From contig NZ_SLVB01000003.1 of the NCBI RefSeq assembly GCF_004341845.1, forward strand, positions 434,001 through 498,000: DNA of 64,000 nucleotides. Direction: 5' to 3'. Shown here piece after piece: positions 17,795-26,362 of the stretch (positions are counted from its first letter, which is position 1; each line of letters begins with the position of its first letter). Source of the stretch: Novosphingobium sp. PhB165 (GTDB lineage: Bacteria; Pseudomonadota; Alphaproteobacteria; Sphingomonadales; Sphingomonadaceae). The notes under the pieces are model-generated. The model saw nothing but the letters and a program-made list of their open reading frames with translations, was not told the origin of the DNA and did not search any database. Made by a program: the position numbers and the translations under genes.

Positions 17795-19093
17795 TCACTC
17801 GCCTGCTGCGAGCGAAATCTTCGGTGCCCACTCGGGGCGCAGCACCAGCCAGGTGGTCAGCGCGCCGATCACGAGGAAGACGAAGATCACCATCATCGGC
17901 AGATCGTAGCTGCCCGAAACATGAAGCAACCAACCCGAAAGGCTGGCCGCGACGCCGCCGGCAAGGCTCGTCGCCACCTGCTGCACGCCGGTAACGAGGC
18001 CCACGGCCGGCGCCGGGATCAGTGTCAGGCGGCAAAGCGCAAGGTTGTTGGCCGTGGCAAGGCCCAGGAACGAGAGCGAGAACACGTTCCAGAACAGCGC
18101 CGCGTTCAGCGAGTCCGCCTTGGCGCCCAGCAGCACCGTGCAGGCGCCGATGAAACCGGCGATCACGAAGGCCTTGCGCACGAACACCGGATCTCCGCCG
18201 CGCGCGATCAGCTTGTCCGCCATCCACCCGGCAATCAGCGCAACGATGGCGATGCCGGCAAAGCTGAAGAAGGTGAACAGGCCGGACTTCTCAAGGCTGA
18301 GCCCGCGCTCCTCGACCAGATAGCTGGGCATCCAGGTCATGCAGAAGAAGGTGAAGTAGCCGTAGCAGAAGTTCACTACCAAAGTGCCCCAGACCAGCGG
18401 GCTGGAGAGGATGCTGGCGAACGTCACGGACGACGCCTTGCGCTTGATCGCGGCCATATCCTCGCGGCGCGGCAGGTCGTTCTTCACGAGGAACATCCAC
18501 GGCAGCAGCCAGACCAGACCGACCGCGCCGGTGGCGATGAACATCACCCGCCAGTCGTAGGCGGTGATCAGCCATGCCGCGATCGGCGCGCCGATGGCGG
18601 GGCCGAACTTGTTGCCCATCGCGAACAGGCCGACGGCGGTGCCGCTCTGCCCTTCCTTGAAGTTGTTGCGGATCCACCGATAGCTGGCGGGCATGACCAC
18701 CGCCTCGGCCGCGCCGACGATGAAGCGCATCAGGATCAGCGCGAACATCGTCGAGATCAGGCCCGTCACCGCCGTCGCCAGACACCAGAGCACGAAGCAG
18801 ATCGTGTAGGGCGTCTTCACGCCGTAGCGGTCGACCAGCCAACCGGCCGGAATCTGGATCAGGCCGTAAGACCAGAAGAATGCCGCGTTCACCCAGCCCC
18901 GGTCCATGTCGGTCATGCCGAAGTGCTGGATGAACGGCGCATCGGCGAGAGCCGACGAGATGCTGGTGCGGTCGACGAAGGCGATCATCACGCCCAGCGC
19001 CAGCAGCAGCAGCACCGCCCAGGCGGCCGCGCTGGCGGGTTCGGCTATGCTCGCCGCCCTGCCTGCTCCGCCTCGTTCCAGTGCCTTGTCCAT
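17795..19093 (-). CDS. MFS transporter, anion:cation symporter type
   Basis: The 432-residue inner membrane permease has about twelve transmembrane helices. The N-terminal half carries AFVDRTSISSALADAPFIQH and the loop GWLVDRYGVKTPYTICFVLW, characteristic of the ACS subfamily that carries organic acids such as phthalate, hydroxybenzoate and galactonate. The ATG at 19093 is preferred because GGAGAG lies seven bases upstream; a GTG at 19108 is less likely. Lying inside the cluster, it most likely imports the aromatic acid degraded by the neighbouring enzymes. Confidence 0.9.
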   Translation of the reverse strand: MDKALERGGAGRAASIAEPASAAAWAVLLLLALGVMIAFVDRTSISSALADAPFIQHFGMTDMDRGWVNAAFFWSYGLIQIPAGWLVDRYGVKTPYTICFVLWCLATAVTGLISTMFALILMRFIVGAAEAVVMPASYRWIRNNFKEGQSGTAVGLFAMGNKFGPAIGAPIAAWLITAYDWRVMFIATGAVGLVWLLPWMFLVKNDLPRREDMAAIKRKASSVTFASILSSPLVWGTLVVNFCYGYFTFFCMTWMPSYLVEERGLSLEKSGLFTFFSFAGIAIVALIAGWMADKLIARGGDPVFVRKAFVIAGFIGACTVLLGAKADSLNAALFWNVFSLSFLGLATANNLALCRLTLIPAPAVGLVTGVQQVATSLAGGVAASLSGWLLHVSGSYDLPMMVIFVFLVIGALTTWLVLRPEWAPKISLAAGE

Positions 19094-19137
19094 CTCGTCT
19101 CTCTCCACTTTATGTCACCTATTGTCGCTTCTGGAGA

Positions 19138-19992
19138 TCAGTCGTCCAGAGCGGGGTAGAGTTTCTGCGCCGTCTTCGCGAAGATCCATTCGCGGTCGGT
19201 CTCGGTGAGGCAGGCAAGGCGGCTTTCCGCAGTCGCCTTGATTTCGGCCAGCGTGCCGGGCGAAGTCGGATAGTTCGAACCCCAGGCCAGACGCTGTGCG
19301 CCGAACACGTCCACCAGCTTGGGGAACAGCGTCTCGGGCGTGGCCTCACCCTTCGTCGAATCGCCCATGATGCGCGGCGTCAGCTTCAGATAGATGTTCT
19401 CGATCGGCGCGAGATCGAACAGGCTCTGCGCATTCGCATAAGGCGCGCCGTCGGTCACATCGGGGCGGCCGAGGTGGTCGAGAATGATCGGCACGTTCGG
19501 GAAGCGCTTGGCCAGCGCGGTCACGGCGCGAAGGCCGACCGGGCCGGTCTGGATACACATGGTCAGGCCGAGGTCACCCAGCAGTTCCCACGCCGGATAG
19601 GCGCGCGGATCGTCGAGTTCGCTGGGATCGAATTCCTTGGTCGACCCGCCGGTGAACACGCGCAGGCCCTTGAGGCCCCGGTCCACCCACGAACGGATCG
19701 TCTGGGCGGCGTCGGGCGCCAGCACGTCCACCGAACCCACCGCGATCAGGCGGTCGGCATAACGGTTGCAGGCATCGACGACGTAGCTGTTGTCGAAGCC
19801 GTAAGTGGTGGAGGAATGGACGACGGCGGCCTTGGCAACGCCGGCTTCGTCCATCGAAGCGATCAGCGTCTCTACCGTGCTCGGCCGCTCCTGCGACCAG
19901 TCGGACCGTTTTCCGAACAGCGGCGCCGGGGGATAAGCGCCCTCGTCGTCGGATATGACGTGGGGATGGATATCGACAAACTTGGACGTCAT
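19138..19992 (-). CDS. Amidohydrolase-family (COG3618-type) lactonase or decarboxylase
   Basis: This 284-residue TIM-barrel protein has the HxH motif (VDIHPH, His9/His11), a central IILDHLGRPDVTDG that closely recalls the LigI lactonase segment, and WGSNYPTSPG near residue 237. At that last site relatives carry an aspartate (WGTDWP in LigI) that acts as catalytic base; here it is Asn240. The start ATG at 19992 has GGAGA seven bases upstream. LigI opens 2-pyrone-4,6-dicarboxylate to 4-oxalomesaconate, the substrate of LigJ, which is encoded by the next upstream gene. A LigI-like role is attractive by context but not proven, and the Asn240 change leaves it open. Confidence 0.8.
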   Translation of the reverse strand: MTSKFVDIHPHVISDDEGAYPPAPLFGKRSDWSQERPSTVETLIASMDEAGVAKAAVVHSSTTYGFDNSYVVDACNRYADRLIAVGSVDVLAPDAAQTIRSWVDRGLKGLRVFTGGSTKEFDPSELDDPRAYPAWELLGDLGLTMCIQTGPVGLRAVTALAKRFPNVPIILDHLGRPDVTDGAPYANAQSLFDLAPIENIYLKLTPRIMGDSTKGEATPETLFPKLVDVFGAQRLAWGSNYPTSPGTLAEIKATAESRLACLTETDREWIFAKTAQKLYPALDD

Positions 19993-20156
19993 GCACCTGT
20001 CTCCGCTGCCGGAAGCGTGCATCGCGCTGCCGGGGCTCTGTTCTGGTTGCTGTCAATTTGCGGGGTGGGCGGCGGCGGCGGGAGTTGATTGTCAGCCGTG
20101 AGGCATAACTTCCGCCGCTGCCGTAGAGTTCAAGACCGACCTATCCCAAACCACTC

Positions 20157-20284
20157 CGTCGCCCCCGCGCAGGCGGGGGCCCCGCTTTCTTTCTGCCCCA
20201 TAGCGCGAGGCCAGAAGAACAAGCGGGATCCCCGGTTTACCCTGAGCGGCCGGCCTGCCGGCCAGCCGAAGGGCGGGGATGACG
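20157..20284. repeat. Palindromic intergenic repeat, copy 3 (long form)
   Basis: The copy starts CGTCGCCCCCGCGCAGGCG and ends GGGGATGACG. It is extended by a middle block near 20234-20275 containing GAGCGGCCGGCCTGCCGGCC, shared only with copy 4. It fills most of the gap between the two amidohydrolase genes. Confidence 0.88.
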
Positions 20285-20307
20285 AGAATGATGGTCAGAG
20301 GTAGTGC

Positions 20308-21333
20308 TTAAAGCCCCTTGGCCTTCAACCGCGCGTCGAGGCGCGGATAGACCTTGCGGGCATTGCCTTCGTAAATCGCGAAACGGTCGTCATCCGACAG
20401 CGCCTCGCAGGCATCGACGTAGCGCTTGGTGTCGTCGAAATAGTGACCGGTGTTCGGATCGGTGCCACGCACCGCGCCGATCATTTCCGAACCGAACAGC
20501 ACGTTCGAAGTCGGCACCACCTTGGTCAGCAGTTCGACGCCGGGGTGGTGATAGACGCAAGTGTCGAAGTAGATGTTGTCCAGCAGCCCTTCCAGCGGGC
20601 GGTCCATCATCTCCAGCGACATGCCGCGATAGCGGCCCCAGTGATACGGCACCGCGCCGCCGCCATGTGGGATCACAAGGCGCAGCGTCGGGAAGTCCTT
20701 GAACAGATCGCTCTGCAGGATCTGCATGAACACCGAGGTATCGGCGTTCAGATAGTGCGCGCCGGTGCCGTGGAAGTTCGGATTGCACGATGCGGCGACG
20801 TGAACCATGCCCGGCACGTCCAGATCGCACATCGCCTCGAACAGCGGATACCATTCCTTGTCGGTGAAGGGCTTGCCGGTCCAGTAACCGCCGGTGGGAT
20901 CGGGGTTCACGTTGACGCCCACGAAGCCCAGTTCCTCCACCACGCGGCGAAGCTCGGGGATCGAGTTCTTCGGCGGTGCGCCCGGGCTCTGCGGCAGCAT
21001 GGCAACCGGCGCGAAGTTGTCCGGATACATCTCGGTAACGCGGTAGACGAGGTCGTTGGAGACGCTCGCCCACTCAAGGCTGGTGCGCTCGTTGCCGAGG
21101 TGGTGGCTCATCAGGCCGGCGATCGGCGAGAACAGGGTGAGGTCGCTGCCGCGCTCCTGCTGGAGCTTGAGCTGGCCGCCTTCGATGCCTTCGCGGATCT
21201 GGTCGTCGCTGACATGCGCGTCGGCAATGAGCGGCGCATTCGCCACATCGTCCGCCGCCGCGACTTGCGCACTGCGCCATTCGCGGAAGTGCTTGGGGAC
21301 CGTCGTGAAGTGACCGTGACAGTCGATAATCAT
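20308..21333 (-). CDS. ligJ: 4-oxalomesaconate hydratase (LigJ)
   Basis: The protein has 341 residues, the same length I recall for LigJ of Sphingobium SYK-6, and very similar segments throughout. These include MIIDCHGH at the N-terminus (His6/His8 metal site), QERGSDLTLFSP, AMLPQSPG, NPDPTGGYWT, GTGAHYLNADT, VIPHGGGAVPYHWGR, FDTCVYHHPG, FGSEMIGAVRG and EGNARKVYPRLDA. LigJ adds water to 4-oxalomesaconate to give 4-carboxy-4-hydroxy-2-oxoadipate in the protocatechuate and gallate 4,5-cleavage pathways. The start ATG at 21333 has GGAGA five to six bases upstream. This gene gives the firmest metabolic anchor for the cluster. Confidence 0.93.
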   Translation of the reverse strand: MIIDCHGHFTTVPKHFREWRSAQVAAADDVANAPLIADAHVSDDQIREGIEGGQLKLQQERGSDLTLFSPIAGLMSHHLGNERTSLEWASVSNDLVYRVTEMYPDNFAPVAMLPQSPGAPPKNSIPELRRVVEELGFVGVNVNPDPTGGYWTGKPFTDKEWYPLFEAMCDLDVPGMVHVAASCNPNFHGTGAHYLNADTSVFMQILQSDLFKDFPTLRLVIPHGGGAVPYHWGRYRGMSLEMMDRPLEGLLDNIYFDTCVYHHPGVELLTKVVPTSNVLFGSEMIGAVRGTDPNTGHYFDDTKRYVDACEALSDDDRFAIYEGNARKVYPRLDARLKAKGL

Positions 21334-21403
21334 GGGATTCTCCGTGGAATTTTCTGCCCGACCGGCGAAAGATCGGGTCCAATATCTCAGTGCCAACCTC
21401 ACC

Positions 21404-21531
21404 CGTCGCCCCCGCGAAGGCGGGGGCCCCGCTTTCCTTTTCCCCCACAGCGCGAGGCCGGAAGAACAAGCGGGGTTCCCGGTTTACCCTGAGCGGCCGG
21501 CCTGTCGGCCAACCGAAGGGCGGGGACGACG
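21404..21531. repeat. Palindromic intergenic repeat, copy 4 (long form)
   Basis: Nearly identical to copy 3, including the extended middle block GAGCGGCCGGCCTGTCGGCC. It lies between ligJ and the upstream decarboxylase-like gene. Confidence 0.88.
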
Positions 21532-21558
21532 AGGGTTTATGGTTGCAACTCTACGCTA

Positions 21559-22548
21559 TCAAACGCGAACCGGCGCCTTGGTGGGATCGACGAACAGTTC
21601 TTCCATCGTCATGCGGCGCGGCGTCAGGCCCTGCTTGAAGGCGGTCTGCTCCAGCGCCTCGATGGTCGCGCGGTTTTCCTCGATGCCATAGGGCAGCGGG
21701 TCAGCGCCGACGATGTCCTGCAGCGCGCGGTACTTGTCCGCGCCCTTGCCGGTCGCCTCGCCCGAGTTGAGCTTGGCCAGCCACTCGTCCTTGGCGCGGG
21801 TGAAGGCATCGTTCAGCGAACGTGCGATCCACGGGTGCTGCTCAAGGATCGCGTCCTTGACGACGATGGTGCCGTGCATCGGATAGACGCCGGTGCGAGC
21901 ATAGTATTCCGCCTCGACCTCGGCCGCATTGGGGATCAGGTCCACATACATGCTGGTGTCGACTTCCTGCCAGCCGCCGGTCGGCGCACCGGTGCGGCCA
22001 ATGCCGGCAGCGGCTTCGACGCCGGCCTGGATCTGGTCATTGGCCATCATGTCCGCCAGCGACACGCCTTCGGGCGTGTGCTGCACATTGGCGGGCAGTT
22101 GGAGCTGCGTCACGTGTTCCTCGTCGTCGACGACCCAGGTGACCTTGTCGTTATCCATGCCGTATTCGTCGATGAAGACCTGGCGGATCCACACCCCGGT
22201 GGTGACCGAGTAGGCACGCACGCCGACTTTCTTGCCTTCAAGGTCTTTGGGGTGGCGAATGCCCGAATCCGGCTTCACCAGCATGCCGCCGTGGTGGAAG
22301 CGGCGGACCACGAAGATCGGCAGCGCCTTGAACGGGCGGCCATAGGCGCGGGCGATGATGTAGGTGGTGGGCGCCAGTTCGCAGACGTCGAACTCAAGAT
22401 CGCGGACCATGCGGCGGAACGCGCCGATCTGCGGCTTCACCGTCACGAATTCGGCATCGACACCTTCGATCTCGATGCTGCCGTCGCGGATCGCAGCGGT
22501 GTGCGGATGATCGGCAATCGCCAACTTCAGGCGGACTTTCTGGCTCAA
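21559..22548 (-). CDS. 4,5-dihydroxyphthalate decarboxylase-like protein (copy 2)
   Basis: The 329-residue member of the Pht5-like family has no signal peptide. Matching segments are FDVCELAPTTYIIARAYGRP, HPKDLEGKKVGVRAYSVTTG, WIRQVFIDEYGMDNDKVTWV and YPMHGTIVVKD. The start is a TTG at 22548: AGGAGA lies six bases upstream at 22555-22560, and the family N-terminus (SQKVRLKLAIADHP) follows directly. It is the first gene of the aromatic operon and is divergent from the double-HTH LysR regulator. Compared with copy 1 it has an extra segment near residues 165-180 (GIGRTGAPTGGWQEVDTS). The paralogues probably act on different acids in one route, which is inference. Confidence 0.78.
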   Translation of the reverse strand: MSQKVRLKLAIADHPHTAAIRDGSIEIEGVDAEFVTVKPQIGAFRRMVRDLEFDVCELAPTTYIIARAYGRPFKALPIFVVRRFHHGGMLVKPDSGIRHPKDLEGKKVGVRAYSVTTGVWIRQVFIDEYGMDNDKVTWVVDDEEHVTQLQLPANVQHTPEGVSLADMMANDQIQAGVEAAAGIGRTGAPTGGWQEVDTSMYVDLIPNAAEVEAEYYARTGVYPMHGTIVVKDAILEQHPWIARSLNDAFTRAKDEWLAKLNSGEATGKGADKYRALQDIVGADPLPYGIEENRATIEALEQTAFKQGLTPRRMTMEELFVDPTKAPVRV

Positions 22549-23000
22549 GGTCGCTCTCCTCGGGGATGAGTAAACATGGCTATCGGCGTTGGCTGCAACG
22601 TCCGATGCCGGTTGACCCGCGAAAAGCGCCCGGCCCGCTTCCAAGTCAACGCAGCCCCCATCCGAACCGGTCGGCACGAGCGCACAATTTATAGAGGTCC
22701 AGCCCCTTCAGGCCCCGCCAAGTGATAGAATTTATGCCGCCATCCCTATAAATCCAGCGCCGCGCGCAATAGGTTCACCGGCAGGACTGTCGCAGGATGG
22801 CGCAGTGCAGACTCCTCCATCGCGATGACGATTCGCCGAAAAACTGGCTGTATTCCCGCAATTTTTCGCCAAATCTGCAATCGGCCGGTCACCCACCCTC
22901 GCCGCATCATGTCGCAACCGCGAAAGCCGGGGTGATAGCCCGGCCCGTTGCGGACCCGATAAATTTCGCGCTAGGTCCGGGGTGGAGAGAGGACCTGAAC
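22549..23000. promoter_or_regulatory. Divergent promoter region of the aromatic cluster and its LysR gene
   Basis: The 452-bp gap has no credible gene. It holds the AGGAGA ribosome site of the TTG-started gene at 22555-22560. An 8-bp inverted pair, ATTTATAG (22687-22694) and CTATAAAT (22746-22753), sits in a locally AT-rich patch and is a candidate binding site for the LysR regulator. GAGAGGA at 22986-22992 is the ribosome site of that regulator. Confidence 0.5.
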
Positions 23001-24248
23001 ATGGCCAACGAAACGAGTCACAAGACCCCGGGTGCCGAGCGCGCCCAGAGCCTGAGCTTCCGCCAGCTTCGCCTGTTCGAAGCGATCGGCGATCTCAAGT
23101 CTGTGCGCCGCGCGTCGGAGGCGTGCAGCCTGTCGCAGCCCGCCGTCACGCAGGCGCTCGCCAAAATGGAGGCGCAGCTTGGCGCCACGCTGGTCGACCG
23201 GCGTGCCAGCGGCAGCTACCTCAACGAATTCGGCATGGTCTTCCATGCCCGCGTGAAGCGCTTCTTCGAACAGACCGAGCGCGCCGTGATCGAGATCGGC
23301 GCCGCCGTGAATGCCGACGGCGCCCGCGCCATCGTCAACCGCCTCACCCGATCGCAACTGCGCACGCTGGTCGGCGTGATGGAACACGGATCGTTCGAAC
23401 AGGCGAGCGAGTGCTTCGACATTTCCGCCGCCTCGCTCCAGCGCGCGGCGCGCGATTTGCAGGGCAACCTGCGCGTCTCGCTGTTCTATCGCACCGCCGC
23501 CGGGATGCTGGTCAGCCCGCAGGGGATCAAGCTGGGCCAGATGATCAAGCTGGCCCTGCAGGAAATCGAATGGGGCGTGGCGGAAATCGACGCCGCGCTG
23601 GACGGCACCAGCACCCCCATCGTGATCGGCGCCATGCCCTTCGGCGGCAGCGTGCTGCTGGCATCGGTGCTCGACCAGTTCCTGGAAAAGTACCCCAGCG
23701 CCGACATCCGGATCATGAACGAAAGCGCTGTCGAAATGACCAAGTGCCTGCGCGCGGGCGAGGTCGATTTCGTGGTCGGCCTGCTGCCCGAGGAAGTGGC
23801 GCCGGGCCTGGTCTGCGAGCCGCTGATCGAAACGCCCTATGCCGTGGTGGCGCGCGCCGGCCACCCGCTCGCCCGTGCGGGCAAGGTTTCGGTGGAGGAA
23901 CTGATGGCCTATGACTGGATCACCGGCACTCCCGGTTCCAGCCGCCGCGCCTGCTTCGATCGGATCTTCGAAGGTACCAAAGGCCCACAGACCCATGTCG
24001 CCACTTGCGCGCTGCCGATCATCCGCCACTTGCTCAAGCGGTCCGACCGGCTGACGCTGATGACTACGTATGAACTCACGCATGAGGAAGGCCTGCGCAC
24101 CTTGCATTGCGGGCAGATCGAGGCGGTGCCGGCCATCGGTATCACCACGCGCGAGGACTGGATGCCAACCCCGGTGCAGTCCGCCTTCCTCGACGTGATC
24201 CGCGCGCATGTCTGCGCTCCGCCGACGCCGCTGCGACAGGTGGGGTAA
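23001..24248 (+). CDS. LysR-type regulator with two tandem HTH domains
   Basis: The 415-residue protein is about 100 residues longer than normal LysR regulators. A first LysR HTH spans residues 18-80 (LSFRQLRLFEAIGDLKSVRR, SLSQPAVTQALAKMEAQLGA). A second, diverged one spans 115-178 (LTRSQLRTLVGVMEHGSFEQ, ISAASLQRAARDLQ, then LFYRTAAGMLVSPQG). The effector-binding domain follows from about 205 (PIVIGAMPFGGSVLLASVLD; VDFVVGLLPEE). The ATG at 23001 has GAGAGGA eight bases upstream; the longer open frame lacks one. It is divergent from the aromatic operon and probably activates it in response to a pathway intermediate. Confidence 0.9.
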   Translation: MANETSHKTPGAERAQSLSFRQLRLFEAIGDLKSVRRASEACSLSQPAVTQALAKMEAQLGATLVDRRASGSYLNEFGMVFHARVKRFFEQTERAVIEIGAAVNADGARAIVNRLTRSQLRTLVGVMEHGSFEQASECFDISAASLQRAARDLQGNLRVSLFYRTAAGMLVSPQGIKLGQMIKLALQEIEWGVAEIDAALDGTSTPIVIGAMPFGGSVLLASVLDQFLEKYPSADIRIMNESAVEMTKCLRAGEVDFVVGLLPEEVAPGLVCEPLIETPYAVVARAGHPLARAGKVSVEELMAYDWITGTPGSSRRACFDRIFEGTKGPQTHVATCALPIIRHLLKRSDRLTLMTTYELTHEEGLRTLHCGQIEAVPAIGITTREDWMPTPVQSAFLDVIRAHVCAPPTPLRQVG

Positions 24249-24257
24249 AAGGGTCAA

Positions 24258-24389
24258 TCCTCCCCTGCAAGGGGAGGTGGCAGTGCGAAGCACTGACGGA
24301 GGGGTGTCACCGGCGCGGTAGTGCGCGACCGAGAGGCTGACACCCCTCCACCACCCTTCGGGTGGTCCCCCTCCCCTTGCAGGGGAGGA
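24258..24389. repeat. Nested inverted repeat of a second family
   Basis: The outer arms TCCTCCCCTGCAAGGGGAGG (24258-24277) and their inverted counterpart (24370-24389) are each self-complementary. Inner inverted segments GGAGGGGTGTCA / TGACACCCCTCC extend the fold. It lies directly after the LysR stop, could form a cruciform or terminate transcription, and is unrelated to the eight-copy family. Confidence 0.8.
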
Positions 24390-24425
24390 ACTGGCTCCTC
24401 GGCGTCCTTTCGATAGAATCCCACG

Positions 24426-24459
24426 AAAAAAGGGAGGACGGCCAGTAGCCATCCTCCCT
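24426..24459 (-). terminator. Rho-independent terminator of the beta-propeller gene
   Basis: On the minus strand the arms GGGAGGA and TCCTCCC, with an inner GGC/GCC pair and one mismatch, are followed by six T residues. It lies 32 bp beyond the stop at 24491. Confidence 0.85.
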
Positions 24460-24490
24460 CAAGGTTTACCCCGTCAAGGGAGAGAGCTTT

Positions 24491-26362
24491 TCAGATCAAA
24501 GACTTGTCAATGTAAAGAGGCATTGAGTCCTCCCACTTGCTGTCGGTCAGCAAGCGTTTGTTCCCGCCGTCGGCGTCCATGACGTAAATCTGGCCGTATT
24601 GCTGGAAGGTATTGTCGTAGAGCGCGGCCTCGTCCCGGAAGCCGTGTTCGGAGCCGGACCACATGATGCGCCCGTCCGGCGACCACACGGCATGCCCATC
24701 GCTGGCCTTGCTGGTGGTGAGTTCGCGGTAGTCCGAACCGTCCGGGCGGATGGTGCAGACCTGATAATCCTTATCGTCCACCTTGCGGGTGAAGACGATG
24801 CGCTGGCCGTCGGGCGACCAGCCGGGCAGGTTGTCCAGCTTGTCCGTCAGCACGCGCACCTGTTTGGTTTCCAGGTTCATCACGCGCAGGCCCCGTTCCT
24901 CGCTCTGGCCCCAGACGCGGAACACCAGCTCCTTCCCGTCGTGCGAGAAGCTGGGGAAGCCGGAATGCACGGTGCCGTCGGTCAGCACCTCAAGGTCGCT
25001 GCCGTCCTTGCGCACGCGCACGACCACGGCCTTGGCATAGCTGCGTTCGGCGAACCAGGTGCCGACGCCGAAGGCCAGCCACTCGCCATCGGGCGACCAG
25101 CAGGGCTGGAAGGCGCCGGCAAGGCCCTTCTTCACCATCTCCACGTTCAGACCGGACTTGGTATTGTCGAACACCACGCGACGTTGCGACCCGTCGGGCT
25201 TGCAGGTGACGATGGAGGATGTGCCGGTCTGCTTCTCGGTAAAGGCCAACATCCCCTGATTGGAGAGGATCGGGAACACGTCCATGAAACGATAGTCGTA
25301 TTCCGGATCCCAGCTGAAGAGCGGCTTGTCCAGCGCGCGGACCGGGCGGAATTCCTGCACTTCGTACATCACCGTGTTGCCATCGGCGGTCCAATGCGGG
25401 GAGCGCAGGCCCTTGCGCTTGAAGCCGGGACGGCCCGAAGTATAGGCGATACCCTCATCGGGACCACCCTTTACGACATAGCCGATCTCGTCCTGCGTCA
25501 CGTACTGCGGCGAGACCTTGAGGTTGGCGCCGCGCGTATGTTCGATGCGCGCGCCGGTCTCCACATCGACCGAGACGATCTGCGAATCCACGCGGCCGAT
25601 CCATTCGGGACGACGGGCGCCCCAGGTCGCCTCGGTGGTCAGTTCGTAGAAGACGATGCGCTTGCCATCGGGCGACCACGAAGGCGAACCCTGGCACCAG
25701 TTCTTGCGTGAGGAGACTTTGGCAAAGCCAGTGCCGTCCGGACGGATCTTGTAGATCGACAGTTCCTGCGTGTGTTCCCACCCGCGATTCTCGTCATGGC
25801 CGCGCCAGCTGGTGTTGGTGTCGCTGGAAAACGCGATCCACTTGCCGTCGGGCGACCAGGCCGGGCGGAAATAGCAGTCCGGGCTGTCCGGATTGCCCTT
25901 CACTTCGCCCACGCCGGTCAGCTGCTTCACTTTGCCGCTGGCAAGGTCCATCACCCAGACATTGGCCTTGTAGCCATTGCGGGTGGAAACGAAGGCCAGC
26001 CACTTGCCGTCTGGCGAAATGGTGGCGGCATCGTCCACGCTGGAGCCGCCCGCGACTGCCTTGACGCCGGTGCCATCGCCCTTGGCGACGAACAGGCTGG
26101 AATTGCCGTCCCCCAGACGTTCGGAAGTGAAGGCCATGCGCGAACCGTCGCGCGAAAGGCGCGCGTTATAGTCGTAGGTGCTTTCCGCCAGCACCTTGCG
26201 CTCGCCCGTGCCGTCGAGACCGGCGACGTACAGCTCGGACACCGAAGGGGCGATGCGGTTCATCAGCATCACGCCCTTCTTCGTCGGCACCGGCTTGGCG
26301 ATGCCGACCTGGCTGAGCAGCACCGAGGCCGGAACCGCGGCCAGAAAATCTCTACGCTTCAC
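24491..26362 (-). CDS. Tat-exported TolB-like beta-propeller protein
   Basis: The 623-residue secreted protein is built from about nine blade repeats of the PD40/TolB type (ISPDGKWLAFVS, WSPDGKWIAFSS, WSPDGKRIVFYE, WSPDGEWLAFGV, FSHDGKELVFRV, WSPDGQRIVFTR, WSPDGRIMW). The N-terminus KRRDFLAAVPASVLLSQVGIA is a twin-arginine signal with cleavage probably near AKP. The start is GTG at 26362 with GGGAGA seven to eight bases upstream. No peptidase or amidohydrolase catalytic domain follows the propeller, so it is either a binding scaffold or an enzyme of unknown type. It is divergent from a TonB receptor, suggesting a joint role in handling an extracellular substrate. Confidence 0.85.
   Translation of the reverse strand: MKRRDFLAAVPASVLLSQVGIAKPVPTKKGVMLMNRIAPSVSELYVAGLDGTGERKVLAESTYDYNARLSRDGSRMAFTSERLGDGNSSLFVAKGDGTGVKAVAGGSSVDDAATISPDGKWLAFVSTRNGYKANVWVMDLASGKVKQLTGVGEVKGNPDSPDCYFRPAWSPDGKWIAFSSDTNTSWRGHDENRGWEHTQELSIYKIRPDGTGFAKVSSRKNWCQGSPSWSPDGKRIVFYELTTEATWGARRPEWIGRVDSQIVSVDVETGARIEHTRGANLKVSPQYVTQDEIGYVVKGGPDEGIAYTSGRPGFKRKGLRSPHWTADGNTVMYEVQEFRPVRALDKPLFSWDPEYDYRFMDVFPILSNQGMLAFTEKQTGTSSIVTCKPDGSQRRVVFDNTKSGLNVEMVKKGLAGAFQPCWSPDGEWLAFGVGTWFAERSYAKAVVVRVRKDGSDLEVLTDGTVHSGFPSFSHDGKELVFRVWGQSEERGLRVMNLETKQVRVLTDKLDNLPGWSPDGQRIVFTRKVDDKDYQVCTIRPDGSDYRELTTSKASDGHAVWSPDGRIMWSGSEHGFRDEAALYDNTFQQYGQIYVMDADGGNKRLLTDSKWEDSMPLYIDKSLI

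Noticed and set aside
13014..22548. The two Pht5-like proteins as ABC-transporter substrate-binding proteins
   Set aside because: Neither has a signal peptide and no ABC permease or ATPase gene is present in the cluster; an MFS transporter is present instead.
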